Of a DNA stretch of 64,000 nt, positions 54,168 to 62,941 are shown piece by piece; position 1 is the stretch's first letter; the number at the start of each line of letters is the position of its first letter. The notes beneath the pieces are model-generated. The model worked only from the letters and a program-made list of their open reading frames with translations, was not told the DNA's origin and did not search any database. Both the position numbers and the translations under genes were made by a program. This DNA comes from Haloarcula rubripromontorii (GTDB lineage: Archaea > Halobacteriota > Halobacteria > Halobacteriales > Haloarculaceae), in NCBI RefSeq assembly GCF_001280425.1, contig NZ_LIUF01000004.1, positions 524,764 to 588,763 on the forward strand. Direction: 5' to 3'.

Positions 54168-55114
54168 GTGTACTCACCGCCGAGGTCGATTCGCGGGTCA
54201 AGTCGGCTGTACATCAGGTCGACTGCAAAGTTCACCAAGACAAAGATGACGCCTATTAGCAGTGTCACGCCCTGTACAACCGGGTAGTCACGAGCAAAGA
54301 TTGCATCAACAAGTAACGTGCCCAGACCCGGACGCTGAAATACTACCTCGATAACAACTGCGCCGTTAAGCACGTAACTCAGCTGCAAGCCAATAATCGT
54401 CACGACGGGTACAAGCGCGTTCCGGAGCGCGTGTTTATAAACGATAATCCGTTCGCGCAACCCTTTCGATCTGGCGGCCTGGATGTACGCGTCATCAAGG
54501 ACATCAAGCATCGCTGTTCGGACCAGCCGCGCGATAACCGCAGCCATTCCAGAGCCAAGCGTCAGTGAGGGGAGGACCAGATATTTCGGTCCAGCCGCGC
54601 CGGCCACCGGAAAGAGGTTGAGACGGAGCGCACAGACGATAATAAGCAGATAGCCAAGCCAAAAGTTCGGCATTGAGACCCCCATTAGCGAGCCAATCTG
54701 TGCTGCATAGTCGGTTCGACTGCCGGGATTACTCGCACTGGCAATTCCGGCTGGGAGAGCTATTACAAGCGCGACGACCATCGATGCAACAGCGAGTGCG
54801 ATTGTATTCGGCAACCGTTGGACAATCATATCAGAGACAGACCGGTCGCTGTAGTACGATTGTCCGAGGTCACCTTGCACTGCGTTCCCCATCCAGCGGG
54901 CATACTGGACGATGAAGGGATCGTCAAGCCCATTGTCCGCTCGAAACTGATCAACTGCATCCTGAGATGGGGCTTGTCCGCCCATCTGTTGGGTCAGAAT
55001 CGTTCGCGCCGGATCACCCGGTGTGACGAAGATCAGCCCGTAGGTGAGCAGCGACACGCCCAGCAGAACGATTGCCATCGTCAGCAGTCGTTTGCAGAGT
55101 TCCGCTCCGGTCAT
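54164..55114 (-). CDS. dppB: ABC transporter permease, DppB/NikB-like
   Basis: A 316-residue permease with six predicted helices. FVTPGDPARTILTQQMGG near the N-terminus and ARLVRTAMLDVLDDAYIQAA (EAA loop) are diagnostic. VLNGAVVIEVVFQRPGLG is the C-terminal family motif. It overlaps both the binding-protein gene (4 bp) and dppC (4 bp), so all are one operon. Confidence 0.9.
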   Translation of the reverse strand: MTGAELCKRLLTMAIVLLGVSLLTYGLIFVTPGDPARTILTQQMGGQAPSQDAVDQFRADNGLDDPFIVQYARWMGNAVQGDLGQSYYSDRSVSDMIVQRLPNTIALAVASMVVALVIALPAGIASASNPGSRTDYAAQIGSLMGVSMPNFWLGYLLIIVCALRLNLFPVAGAAGPKYLVLPSLTLGSGMAAVIARLVRTAMLDVLDDAYIQAARSKGLRERIIVYKHALRNALVPVVTIIGLQLSYVLNGAVVIEVVFQRPGLGTLLVDAIFARDYPVVQGVTLLIGVIFVLVNFAVDLMYSRLDPRIDLGGEYT

Positions 55115-56643
55115 CGCTGCTGTGTGACCTCCTCCAGATGGTAACAGGATTCGACGGGATGGGGCCGGTATCCCTCAACGTCGGCACGTGTTCCGATGAC
55201 GTTTGCGTAGTAGGTGAGCCAGCCGAGCGGGAGGTCACGCTGAATATGCCGCTGGACCGCTGCGTATTGCTCGAACCGTTCGTCACGGTCGGCTGTCCGT
55301 CTAGCTGTTTCGAGGTGCCGATCAACTGCTTCGTTCTCGTAGCCACTGAACATCGTCGCTGTCTCCGAATGAACGAGGTCAGACAGTCGGTCCGGGTCAG
55401 GATACCATAGCACTGAACTCGACCACAGAACGGTATCAAACTCACCGTTCGTTGCTTGCTGCTTGATTGTCGAGGACTCCATGACTGAAATATCGACATC
55501 GAAGCCAACCGCCTGAAGCTGCGTCTGTAGCACCTCGGCAATTGTGGGCAGTAACGGACGGGTGTTGTATGTCCAGATCGAAACAGACAATTCCTCGCCA
55601 TCACGGATACGGCTGTCTCCATTTGTTTCCCATCCTGCTTCAGCGAGCAGGCTCCGTGCCTTCTCAGGTGAGTATTCGTACGGTTCCAGCTCTGCGGCCC
55701 ACTCAGTTACATCCGATGGGAACGGACCGACCGCTTTCGACCCCAGCCCATTCAGCAACGAGTCAACGATGTGATCCCGGTCGATAGCATACATCACCGC
55801 TCTGCGAACGGCTCTGTCCGCAAACGGTGCAGAGTCGAGGTCGAACACGAGGTATCTGGCTCGCGGGATCTTGTACGTGTAAGCAGTAAGGTCGGGACTG
55901 GACGCAAGTGTATCCGCTGCCTTGTTCGGAAGGATACGTGCCATGTCCAGCTCCCCGCTTTCGAGCTTCAGTCGCCGAGTCTGATCGTCAGTAATCCCTT
56001 CGTAGATTAGCGTCTCGATATGTGCGGTCGACCCGTGGTAGTCCGGGTTAGCGGTCGCTGTGATTGTTGAGCCTGGCTCCCAGTTTTCGAATTGAAACGG
56101 CCCAGTACCGACCGGCTCATTGACTGACCCATCGCTGTCGATTGCAGACGGTGAAACAGGGCAGGTAATCCCACGGGTACAGTGGGCTGGCAGCGGTGAA
56201 AACGGAACTGCAGTTTGAATTGTAATCGTGCGGTCAGCAGTGGCTTCGACCGATTCGACCGGAACTGCAGCCATCGAACTTGATTCGAACGCTCGTGTGA
56301 GTGATGGGAGTACCGTTTCTGCGGTCACGTCGGTACCGTCGTGGAACGTGACACCTTCACGGAGTGTGAACTCCCACGTCCTGTCGCTGACCATGTGCCA
56401 GTCGGTGGCCAAGCCCGGTGACACAGTCGCATCGTAATCGACGGTAAGCAGTGGCTCAAGCACAGTGAGGCGTCGCCAGAGCCAGCCGTTTGTCACAGGG
56501 TCTATGACATCCGGCGTCCAAGGTGAGCCAACCCTGAACGTGTCATCGTTTACGCCATCGTCGCTTTGTAACCAATACCCACTGAGGCCGGAAATACCGG
56601 CCGCAGCTGCAAACACTGTCTGTCGTCGCGTGAATTTATACAT
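55111..56643 (-). CDS. Family 5 (DppA/NikA) binding protein with Tyr at lipobox position
   Basis: A 510-residue extracytoplasmic solute-binding protein. The Tat-like leader KFTRRQTVFAAAAGISGLSG is followed by Tyr23 (codon TAT) where the lipobox Cys is expected (one transition from TGT), so it may be cleaved as a soluble protein or remain anchored by its leader. The body has the family signature TWEFTLREGVTFHDGTDVTA, then PVGTGPFQFENW and AVMYAIDRDHIVDSLLNG. It is translationally coupled to dppB. A second, lipidated binding protein is encoded just upstream (56809-58341). Confidence 0.87.
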   Translation of the reverse strand: MYKFTRRQTVFAAAAGISGLSGYWLQSDDGVNDDTFRVGSPWTPDVIDPVTNGWLWRRLTVLEPLLTVDYDATVSPGLATDWHMVSDRTWEFTLREGVTFHDGTDVTAETVLPSLTRAFESSSMAAVPVESVEATADRTITIQTAVPFSPLPAHCTRGITCPVSPSAIDSDGSVNEPVGTGPFQFENWEPGSTITATANPDYHGSTAHIETLIYEGITDDQTRRLKLESGELDMARILPNKAADTLASSPDLTAYTYKIPRARYLVFDLDSAPFADRAVRRAVMYAIDRDHIVDSLLNGLGSKAVGPFPSDVTEWAAELEPYEYSPEKARSLLAEAGWETNGDSRIRDGEELSVSIWTYNTRPLLPTIAEVLQTQLQAVGFDVDISVMESSTIKQQATNGEFDTVLWSSSVLWYPDPDRLSDLVHSETATMFSGYENEAVDRHLETARRTADRDERFEQYAAVQRHIQRDLPLGWLTYYANVIGTRADVEGYRPHPVESCYHLEEVTQQR

Positions 56644-56808
56644 GCGATATCACACATCCCATCCATCTCATTCGATTTCTCGTCGATACCATCTGGCCTA
56701 GTGCCTCAGAATCACTGGCTGGTGGCGGTTGGCATATCGGCCACAGATGGCGAATCCTGCCCGTGCCTGACCGGGAACGCAGGAACCCTACGCTCACGCC
56801 ATCCCCGT

Positions 56809-58341
56809 TCATTGCTTTCGCGTGAGCCCGGCCCATTCGATCATCTTATCTATCGGGTGGCCGTCGATACCGGAGACGGCCGCCCGCCGGCCGAAGACGG
56901 ACTCGTTGTAGTACAGCGGGATGACCGCTCCGGTATCTACCACGCGCCGCTGGACGTCACCGTAGTAGTCCCGTTTTGCTTCCAGATTTTCTGCCCGGTA
57001 TCCCTGCTCGATGAGGCGGTCGACTTCCGGACCAGGATTGTAGATGCCGGTGCCGTCTTGCTTGTAGCGGTTCCGATTGTCACTGCCTTCGGAATGGAAC
57101 ATTGCCCGAATAAGATAGTCACAGGCAGCGCTGTTCGATCCGAAACCGACGAGTGTCAGGTTCGCTTCGCCCGCGGTGAACCTATCGTTGAACGATGCCG
57201 GATCGACCTGTCGAATCTCGCTTGTGACACCGATCTCTTTGAACCAACCCAAAAGCGTCTGTGCGATCGTTCTATCGTCGGCATTTTTGCTATTGATCAG
57301 AATCGAGAGTGTCTCACCGTCGTATCTGGACGCTTCAACGAGCTCCCGTGCTCGATCCAGGTCTGGCCCGTAGGTTGGGAGGTCATCGTGAACAGACCAT
57401 GGAATAGTAGACGAAATCGGTCCGCGCGCTGGCTTGCCGATATCGTTGAGGACGTTCTCGACGATCTGGCTCTGGTCGACAGCCCAGTTGAGTGCCTTTC
57501 GCAGTTGCTCGTCATCGGTCGGCGACCGGTATAGATTGACTGCGACGAGCCCAGCCTCAGGTGTGAGATACGTGTCTATCCTCGTCTCCGAAGCCTCGGC
57601 AAGCGCCGTAGCCCGGCTTTTCGGGATTTGTTGGGCGATATCGACTGCACCTTTTTCAAGAGACAGCACGCGCGTGTTAGGGTCCTTGATCCACTCGAAA
57701 GTGAGTTCTGTGGGGGTAGCTGCCCCGTCCCGATAGTCAGCAAACGGGGTAAGCGTGATTGACTGTCCTGCCGTGATCTCATCGACCTCAAACGGGCCTG
57801 TCCCAGTCGGCGTCTCGCTTTCATCAGGGTGCTGAATGCCGAAATACTGGTGTGATATTGTGCCAGGAAACGCAGGGAATGGTTCCGTTGTCTCGAACCG
57901 AACAGTGGTGTCATCTACTGCGGTGACGCCGTCAGACGCGACACCGATCCAGCCTGGAACCCACGACCACTGCTCAAAAACGCGGTCAAAGGAGTGGACA
58001 ACCGCGTCGGCTGTGAGGGGGTCTCCGTTATGGAAGGTGACACCTTCCCGCAATGAAAACTCCCACGTCGTCTCATCGACGGCTACCCAGTCTGTAGCAA
58101 GCAGCGGTGCGGTTTCCATCTCCGCTGTCGTATCAACGAGCGGCTCAAATACGTGAGTGTAGTACGGCGTGATGCCGTTGTAGACCTCCCACTTCTCACG
58201 TGTTGGATCTCGCGCTAACGCAACAGTAAACGACGCTGGCGAATCGGTCTCTGAGCTGTTACAGCCTGCAATCAGACCAGTGGCCCCAGCCACAGCGCCG
58301 CCCAGCAGTTCCCGTCTCGAACAGCGTTTAGGCACTCGCAC
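56809..58341 (-). CDS. Family 5 (DppA/NikA) substrate-binding Tat lipoprotein
   Basis: A 510-residue binding protein and first gene of the transporter operon. RRELLGGAVAGATGLIAGC ends in lipobox Cys27. The body reads TWEFSLREGVTFHNGDPLTA, GTGPFEVDEITAGQ and ALNWAVDQSQIVENVLNDIG, as usual for family 5. The C-terminal part contains Cys within SNSAACDYLIRAMFHS. It is followed by a 165-bp gap and then the second binding protein, so two receptors may feed one permease. A 14-bp palindrome lies 140 bp upstream of its start. Whether the ligand is a peptide, nickel or an iron/nickel chelate is open; family-5 proteins bind all of these. Confidence 0.87.
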   Translation of the reverse strand: MRVPKRCSRRELLGGAVAGATGLIAGCNSSETDSPASFTVALARDPTREKWEVYNGITPYYTHVFEPLVDTTAEMETAPLLATDWVAVDETTWEFSLREGVTFHNGDPLTADAVVHSFDRVFEQWSWVPGWIGVASDGVTAVDDTTVRFETTEPFPAFPGTISHQYFGIQHPDESETPTGTGPFEVDEITAGQSITLTPFADYRDGAATPTELTFEWIKDPNTRVLSLEKGAVDIAQQIPKSRATALAEASETRIDTYLTPEAGLVAVNLYRSPTDDEQLRKALNWAVDQSQIVENVLNDIGKPARGPISSTIPWSVHDDLPTYGPDLDRARELVEASRYDGETLSILINSKNADDRTIAQTLLGWFKEIGVTSEIRQVDPASFNDRFTAGEANLTLVGFGSNSAACDYLIRAMFHSEGSDNRNRYKQDGTGIYNPGPEVDRLIEQGYRAENLEAKRDYYGDVQRRVVDTGAVIPLYYNESVFGRRAAVSGIDGHPIDKMIEWAGLTRKQ

Positions 58342-58481
58342 TCACCTTTCTGCTCGACGCCATGACGAGGAGGGTAATACCGACAGAAGAATATGATCGC
58401 ACGCGGCTGCTTGCCGGAAGATATTGTATAAATCTCGACATCATGTGTGATACGGAAGGGACGCTAATAAAACAATTATGG

Positions 58482-58495
58482 TTTAGTTAACTAAA
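58482..58495. promoter_or_regulatory. 14-bp perfect palindrome upstream of ABC operon
   Basis: TTTAGTTAACTAAA reads the same on both strands, 140 bp before the operon's first ATG (58341). Its half-site TTTAG resembles the TTTAGG half of the iron boxes before the FecB-type genes, but it lacks the GG/CC pair. It may be the operator of a metal-dependent repressor; this is inference. Confidence 0.5.
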
Positions 58496-58603
58496 ACAAA
58501 GTTTCACAAGAAACGCACACCTATCCTGAAATACCATATTGTACGCAACTTCAGGAGAGCCATTCGCAGTTTCACGGGAACTAGCTACAGCCTATCGGGC
58601 AAT

Positions 58604-59800
58604 TCACACTCTTCCGTTGATGATATCAGCGACCCGCTGTCGGTCGAATAACTGCTGCTCGGTGGGAACGTCGCCGACGGACCCAGGCCACTCGCCAAAC
58701 TCATCCGGATACAACTGCATCGCAACTGCTTCCGCCGAAAATAGATCGATGATCGGCCCCATATTTGTCCCGGCCGACCGGACGAAGTTCTCGTTTTGGA
58801 CCGCAGTCAACTCACTCAGCGTTTCGTGATTCTTGGCTGCCTGGAGAGTTTGCTGAAAGGACTCGTTATTTTCTGTCGTTAGATTATCGATAAGTGCGAT
58901 GTATTCCGGGTCAACGTCGAGGAGTTTCTCGTAACCGATCTCTTTGTATCGGACATAGGTGTCCCCCTTGAACGCACTGTTGACGCCCAGTTTACGAAAG
59001 GTTCTGGTGTCGTTTCGGAATGCATCGATCTCTGCCGCCCGCAGGCTTTTGCCTTCAATATCGAAATCGATGATAAATGCGCCGACAGTCGGTTTGTCAT
59101 CCGGTAGCCGCGACTGTATCTCGGCAAAGACCTCGTCTTTGAGATCGACCCATGCATCGTACCGTTCTTGCCGCTGGAAGATTTCCGCTGCTTTCTCAGC
59201 AGCTTCGTACAGTGTGTAGTACGGATCACGTTCGTATGGGAAGCGGATCATCGATCCCAGTATCGGACCGACGTTGTGTTCTATCTCTTCAAGATCGTCA
59301 TCATTCCACCCCGAGTACCGCTTGAGAATCCGCGGGTCCATCAGGTGTACGTCAGCATCAACCTCGTAGAACACTTCCTTGTCGAACTCTGAATCGTTGG
59401 AATCCAAAAGCGTCTCTACGGAATCCAGATCGACAGCAACGCCAGGAAGTGCTCTGTAGTATTTCAGCCGCTCTTCCTCAAGAGACATCATTGCAGATGG
59501 CTTGATACCCAATGCCATCGCGATATCCATCCAAGCACCGGGAAAACTTGCATAGGTTTCGGGCACTGAATCAAACGTGTGGGTTCCGGCTGGTTTGACC
59601 GTCACTTCGTACGGTGTTGGGTCCTCATCTTCTGTCATTGACTGTTTATCCGGTGGAGACGTGGGGGCGGTGTCACCCGATGACGAGCCATCGGTGGTAC
59701 CGAGACAACCAGCAACTATCCCACTGCCAACGATACTACAGCCAGTTTTCAGTATTTCCCTCCGACGTTGACAGCAGTCCGAAATATCTCCATTCTGCAT
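58604..59800 (-). CDS. Iron-complex (FecB-type) substrate-binding Tat lipoprotein
   Basis: A 398-residue binding protein. QRRREILKTGCSIVGSGIVA followed by Gly-Cys32 is a Tat lipobox signal, then a Ser/Thr/Asp linker to ~65. The body reads HTFDSVPETYASFPGAWMDI, ALGIKPSAMMSLEEERLKYY and ends LFDRQRVADIINGRV. It is related to the 36355 and 61238 products. The iron box (59802-59819) begins one base from its start codon. No FecCD permease is adjacent; either it serves a transporter encoded elsewhere or it donates to the neighbouring Dpp-type system. Confidence 0.85.
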   Translation of the reverse strand: MQNGDISDCCQRRREILKTGCSIVGSGIVAGCLGTTDGSSSGDTAPTSPPDKQSMTEDEDPTPYEVTVKPAGTHTFDSVPETYASFPGAWMDIAMALGIKPSAMMSLEEERLKYYRALPGVAVDLDSVETLLDSNDSEFDKEVFYEVDADVHLMDPRILKRYSGWNDDDLEEIEHNVGPILGSMIRFPYERDPYYTLYEAAEKAAEIFQRQERYDAWVDLKDEVFAEIQSRLPDDKPTVGAFIIDFDIEGKSLRAAEIDAFRNDTRTFRKLGVNSAFKGDTYVRYKEIGYEKLLDVDPEYIALIDNLTTENNESFQQTLQAAKNHETLSELTAVQNENFVRSAGTNMGPIIDLFSAEAVAMQLYPDEFGEWPGSVGDVPTEQQLFDRQRVADIINGRV

Positions 59801-59801
59801 A

Positions 59802-59819
59802 TTTTAGGCTTACCTAAAA
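59802..59819. promoter_or_regulatory. Iron box between divergent FecB-type and HTH genes
   Basis: TTTTAGGCTTACCTAAAA is an 18-bp inverted repeat around TTAGG-N4-CCTAA. It abuts the FecB-type start on the minus strand and lies 33 bp before the GTG of the plus-strand HTH gene, so one bound repressor could silence both. A TATA-like TAAATAG (minus) sits at 59821-59827. Confidence 0.75.
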
Positions 59820-59852
59820 ACTATTTACGTATTGCGGTTTTCGGTCAGTACC

Positions 59853-60233
59853 GTGGCTGTCATCGTTGTCGCGGCATGTGCGGCTGGAGCGAGCGCAACA
59901 GTGCTTCTCACTAGTGGCGACTCGACGTCGGCAACGACATCGGAGACCGAGACCCAAGATTTACGCACACAGCGGTCGACCGGCGACATTTGTCACGAAC
60001 TACTACAGACCCGTCCGCAGGCGTGGGCACCCGTCTCAGAACGGCTGGCGAGCAATGAAGAACTGGTGTATAAGACAGTACTCGACGCTGATGGTGTCTT
60101 ACCACAGAGCGAGATCGTCGACCGAACGGACCTCTCAAAAGCGACCGTCAGTCGTACGCTCGACAGCCTCGAGACTAGAGACCTCATTGAGCGCAAGCGC
60201 CGTGGAATGGGGAATGTAGTGCGTCTCACGTAA
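59853..60233 (+). CDS. Membrane-anchored winged-helix regulator
   Basis: A 126-residue protein. A hydrophobic N-terminal helix (VAVIVVAACAAGASATVLLT region) is followed by a Thr/Ser/Glu linker, then a MarR-like wHTH: SEIVDRTDLSKATVSRTLDS, LETRDLIERKRRGMGNVVRL. GTG 59853 gives this layout; TTG 59832 would add seven residues. The position, divergent from the FecB-type gene across the iron box, suggests an iron-linked regulatory role. Whether the HTH is inside depends on an N-out orientation of the helix. Confidence 0.75.
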   Translation: MAVIVVAACAAGASATVLLTSGDSTSATTSETETQDLRTQRSTGDICHELLQTRPQAWAPVSERLASNEELVYKTVLDADGVLPQSEIVDRTDLSKATVSRTLDSLETRDLIERKRRGMGNVVRLT

Positions 60234-60458
60234 CAGCCCGTCGGCGTTCGCGTTTTATCGGTTCGTGAACGGTCCACACCGTCGCCCTGATGGTGCGAGG
60301 ACTGACGGTAAACCTGAGCAGGACTGTATCTCCTTGATATCACGATTGGCGACCAGGTTGCAAGCCCATCGCGACGCGACATCAAAAGAAGCGTTCAACG
60401 CCGGAATATCATTCCGCTACCAGCTTGATCAGGTCCTTCTCTCGGAACCAGTGCGTGC

Positions 60459-60728
60459 TTATTGGCTAGGAGCATTGCCCGCGGCTCCGTTCACGGCCGA
60501 CGTCGCGTTCTCTGCGGCCCCGGCCTCATTGCCGGCCGAGTTCATACCACTGATTGCCCCACCGAGGCCACCAGACTCACCGCCGGCCGCGGAGCTGACC
60601 TCAGCCAGGATGTTCCCGACGAAGTCCGGAACCTGCGCGGGGAGGTCTGTCGGCGGGCCTGCCTGCATCGCTATCTGCGCCGCATCGTTAGCGAACTGGA
60701 CCATCGTCAGCGGGTCTGCTTCGAACAT
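60459..60728 (-). CDS. Small Ala/Gly-rich hypothetical protein, 89 aa
   Basis: An 89-residue protein with a helical N-terminus (ADPLTMVQFANDAAQIAMQA), a conserved-looking DLPAQVPDFVGNIL segment and a Gly/Ala/Asn-rich C-terminal half. The same strand has a TATA-like CTTATTAT at about 60752-60759, some 25 nt before the ATG, fitting a leaderless mRNA. Codon use is GC-rich and coding-like, whereas the opposing plus frame (60265-60798) is not. Function unknown. Confidence 0.6.
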   Translation of the reverse strand: MFEADPLTMVQFANDAAQIAMQAGPPTDLPAQVPDFVGNILAEVSSAAGGESGGLGGAISGMNSAGNEAGAAENATSAVNGAAGNAPSQ

Positions 60729-61237
60729 TGCAACTCGACGTATCGGGTGGGAGATAATAAGGGGGCCAAGTCATGATGTCGAATTCGGGCGGTTTTAGTT
60801 GAGTAAATGCGAGTAAATCCCGGATATATCGTGTTTCCGTAGCTTTTTGCGTTGGAATCGGAATGTGGGTAGCCATCGAAACTGAATCGTGCGGGCCGCG
60901 GCCACAGCGACCTCACACACGTTCACTTGGGGCCTACTATTGGATTGGTAGGTAGGGGAGCGGGCAGCACTGCTACGGACGCATCGAGGCTGCCTGGAAC
61001 GGCTGTCAGTGGCGCATCATTGGCAGTGAGGTCGTGACAACGATGCTGCGGATCCACGTAGCGTCTTGATTTCTTCACTGCAATAGCTCAAGAACGGCTG
61101 GTCACTATCTCTGTGGGTTGACTGGAACATCAAACAGACAAAAGACTGGGCGCTACTCACTCTCTAAGCGTTCTCCACGGGGTATGTAAGTCCAATTACC
61201 AGTTCTTGTTGGACCTCGCTGATCCTCAATCTCTCAG
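60729..61237. other. Non-coding interval
   Basis: About 500 bases without a supported gene. CCTAC and GTAGG around 60932-60951 could form a short hairpin of no clear role. Confidence 0.4.
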
Positions 61238-62485
61238 CTAAACAGTGCCGTTGATGATATCTGCTACTCGCTGGCGGTCGAACAGCGTAAGTGAATCCTC
61301 TCGAAGCGTCTCTATTCCGTTCCACTCACCGAAGACAGCAGGGTAGAATTGCCTCGCCGCCGCCTCCGTCTGGAAGAGGTTAACGACCGGCCCTTGGTAA
61401 GCGGTACCGCCACGGTACAGTCGGTCGTTTTGAACAGCCGATAACTGACTACCGACCGGATCCGAACGCATCGTTTCCATTCGGGACTCGAACTCCTCGG
61501 CCGAGACATGTGAGAAACCGTACTGGAACACGATGGCATCGGGATCAACCTCAAGCAATTGCTCGTAATCGAACTGGCCGTAGCCACCCTCAATGTAGTT
61601 ATCGAAGGCTCCGCGCATCCCGAGATCGCGGTACTGCTTGTGATTGTTCCCGTCCTGTACAGGGTACACGTAGAATGTGGCCCCCTCGAAATTAGAGGTA
61701 ACCGACACGAGCCCGACAGTAGGTCGATCTTCTGACGGCGGCAGCGTCTCCTCGATTGTTGCCTGCATATCGTCGTGGATGGATTCAAATGCCTCATACC
61801 GCTCTCGCTCGTCGAAGGCGTCTGCGACGATTTCGAAGGCGTCGTACAGCGAGTAGTACGGGTAGTCATGCCACTCGTCACTACGTCGCCGGATGTAGTT
61901 ACCGAGGAACGGAGCGATCCCGCTGGTGATCTCCTCAATATCGTTCTCACTCCAATTTTCGGCCAAGACGCCAATCCAGTTTGGATCGAACAGATGGATG
62001 TCGGCGTCCAACTCGTAGAATATCTCCTTGTCGAACTCATCATCACCCGAAACCGGCGAGACGTCCTCGAAGGAGACATCGATGTCCGGCAGTACGTCAT
62101 AGAACACGTTTGGCATGCCTTCGGGATCCCATAGGCCCTGAAGGGTATCCGCCTTGCCCAAGGCAATGCCCATGTCGCCGTACGTACTGAGGTAGCTCAC
62201 CCAGTTCTCGGGTGGCTCGTCGAACTCGACAGTTCCCATTGGTTCCATCGTTACCGAGTAACTGATGCCTCTGTTGTCCGTTTCTGTTGCCGTTTCAGTC
62301 AGGCCCGACATCGGTGTCTCTGTGGGATTCGGTGTTGATGTCCCGTCGTCCATCGACCCACTGTCACCTCTAGACTGGCTATCGCCCGTACAGCCAGCGA
62401 GTAGACCGCAGCCGATGACCTCGCCGCTGTGCTTCATGTAATCACGTCGCGTCGGTGTCTTGGGTTCTTTGTTTTCTTTCGACAT
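61238..62485 (-). CDS. Iron-complex (FecB-type) substrate-binding Tat lipoprotein
   Basis: A 415-residue binding protein. TRRDYMKHSGEVIGCGLLAG followed by Cys32 is a Tat lipobox signal; a Thr/Ser/Gly linker runs to ~70. The body reads VEFDEPPENWVSYLSTYGDM, ALGKADTLQGLWDPEGM, YQGPVVNLFQTEAAARQFY and ends LFDRQRVADIINGTV. The shared ending and order show common descent with the 36355 and 58604 products, though the loops differ, suggesting different ligands. The iron box at 62489-62506 is 3 bp from its start codon. Confidence 0.85.
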   Translation of the reverse strand: MSKENKEPKTPTRRDYMKHSGEVIGCGLLAGCTGDSQSRGDSGSMDDGTSTPNPTETPMSGLTETATETDNRGISYSVTMEPMGTVEFDEPPENWVSYLSTYGDMGIALGKADTLQGLWDPEGMPNVFYDVLPDIDVSFEDVSPVSGDDEFDKEIFYELDADIHLFDPNWIGVLAENWSENDIEEITSGIAPFLGNYIRRRSDEWHDYPYYSLYDAFEIVADAFDERERYEAFESIHDDMQATIEETLPPSEDRPTVGLVSVTSNFEGATFYVYPVQDGNNHKQYRDLGMRGAFDNYIEGGYGQFDYEQLLEVDPDAIVFQYGFSHVSAEEFESRMETMRSDPVGSQLSAVQNDRLYRGGTAYQGPVVNLFQTEAAARQFYPAVFGEWNGIETLREDSLTLFDRQRVADIINGTV

Positions 62486-62488
62486 ATG

Positions 62489-62506
62489 ATTTAGGCCAGC
62501 CTAAAT
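62489..62506. promoter_or_regulatory. Iron box before third FecB-type gene
   Basis: ATTTAGGCCAGCCTAAAT is an 18-bp inverted repeat around TTAGG-N4-CCTAA, placed 3 bp from the minus-strand start codon as in the two other FecB-type genes. Confidence 0.75.
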
Positions 62507-62755
62507 ATCCTAAAGCCTTCCGAATTTTAGACCGACCAAATCTCTCGCTCAGCACGGGAGGACACATCAGTAATCCACGTTCCGGAGCTGCGAGTCCGCA
62601 GTACGGATATTTGTCGCCACCAAGCGTTGTTCTCGCGTCAATGACCTTCCCTGTTCTATTCAAAAGTGAGTCGCGTCTCCTGACGGCACTAGTTCTGCTG
62701 ACTGATTGGCCGGTCTGTAAGCACAGAAGAAACGCGAACGGACAAATCAATCAGA

Positions 62756-62941
62756 GTGCTCAACATAGAACGTACGACTGCGACGGCCTGCGTCGACGAA
62801 GTCGGCGAAAGCAACGACAGCGACAGGACAGCGGCCTACCGCGACCAGGCACTCGTCTTCCTCCTCACGTACTCAGGTACTCGCAGCGCGGAACTCGTCG
62901 CTGTCTCTGATGATGAAGAGCGGAACGGCTTCCGGTGGTGA
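62756..62941 (+). pseudogene. Tyrosine recombinase (integrase) fragment
   Basis: The frame contains YRDQALVFLLTYSGTRSAEL followed by VAVSDDEERNGFRW, which matches the segment of XerC/D-type haloarchaeal integrases that ends at the first catalytic Arg region. The N-terminal SAM-like domain and the His-x-x-Arg and Tyr motifs are missing. A further frame to ~63073 (THEGYAQEAAKRTRNEAND) may be another part of the decayed element. It marks an old integration site. Confidence 0.55.

Noticed and set aside
60265..60798. Plus-strand frame of 177 codons
   Set aside because: It is opposite the GC-rich 60459-60728 gene, and its Pro/Ala/Arg-rich text is what the complement of that gene would give.
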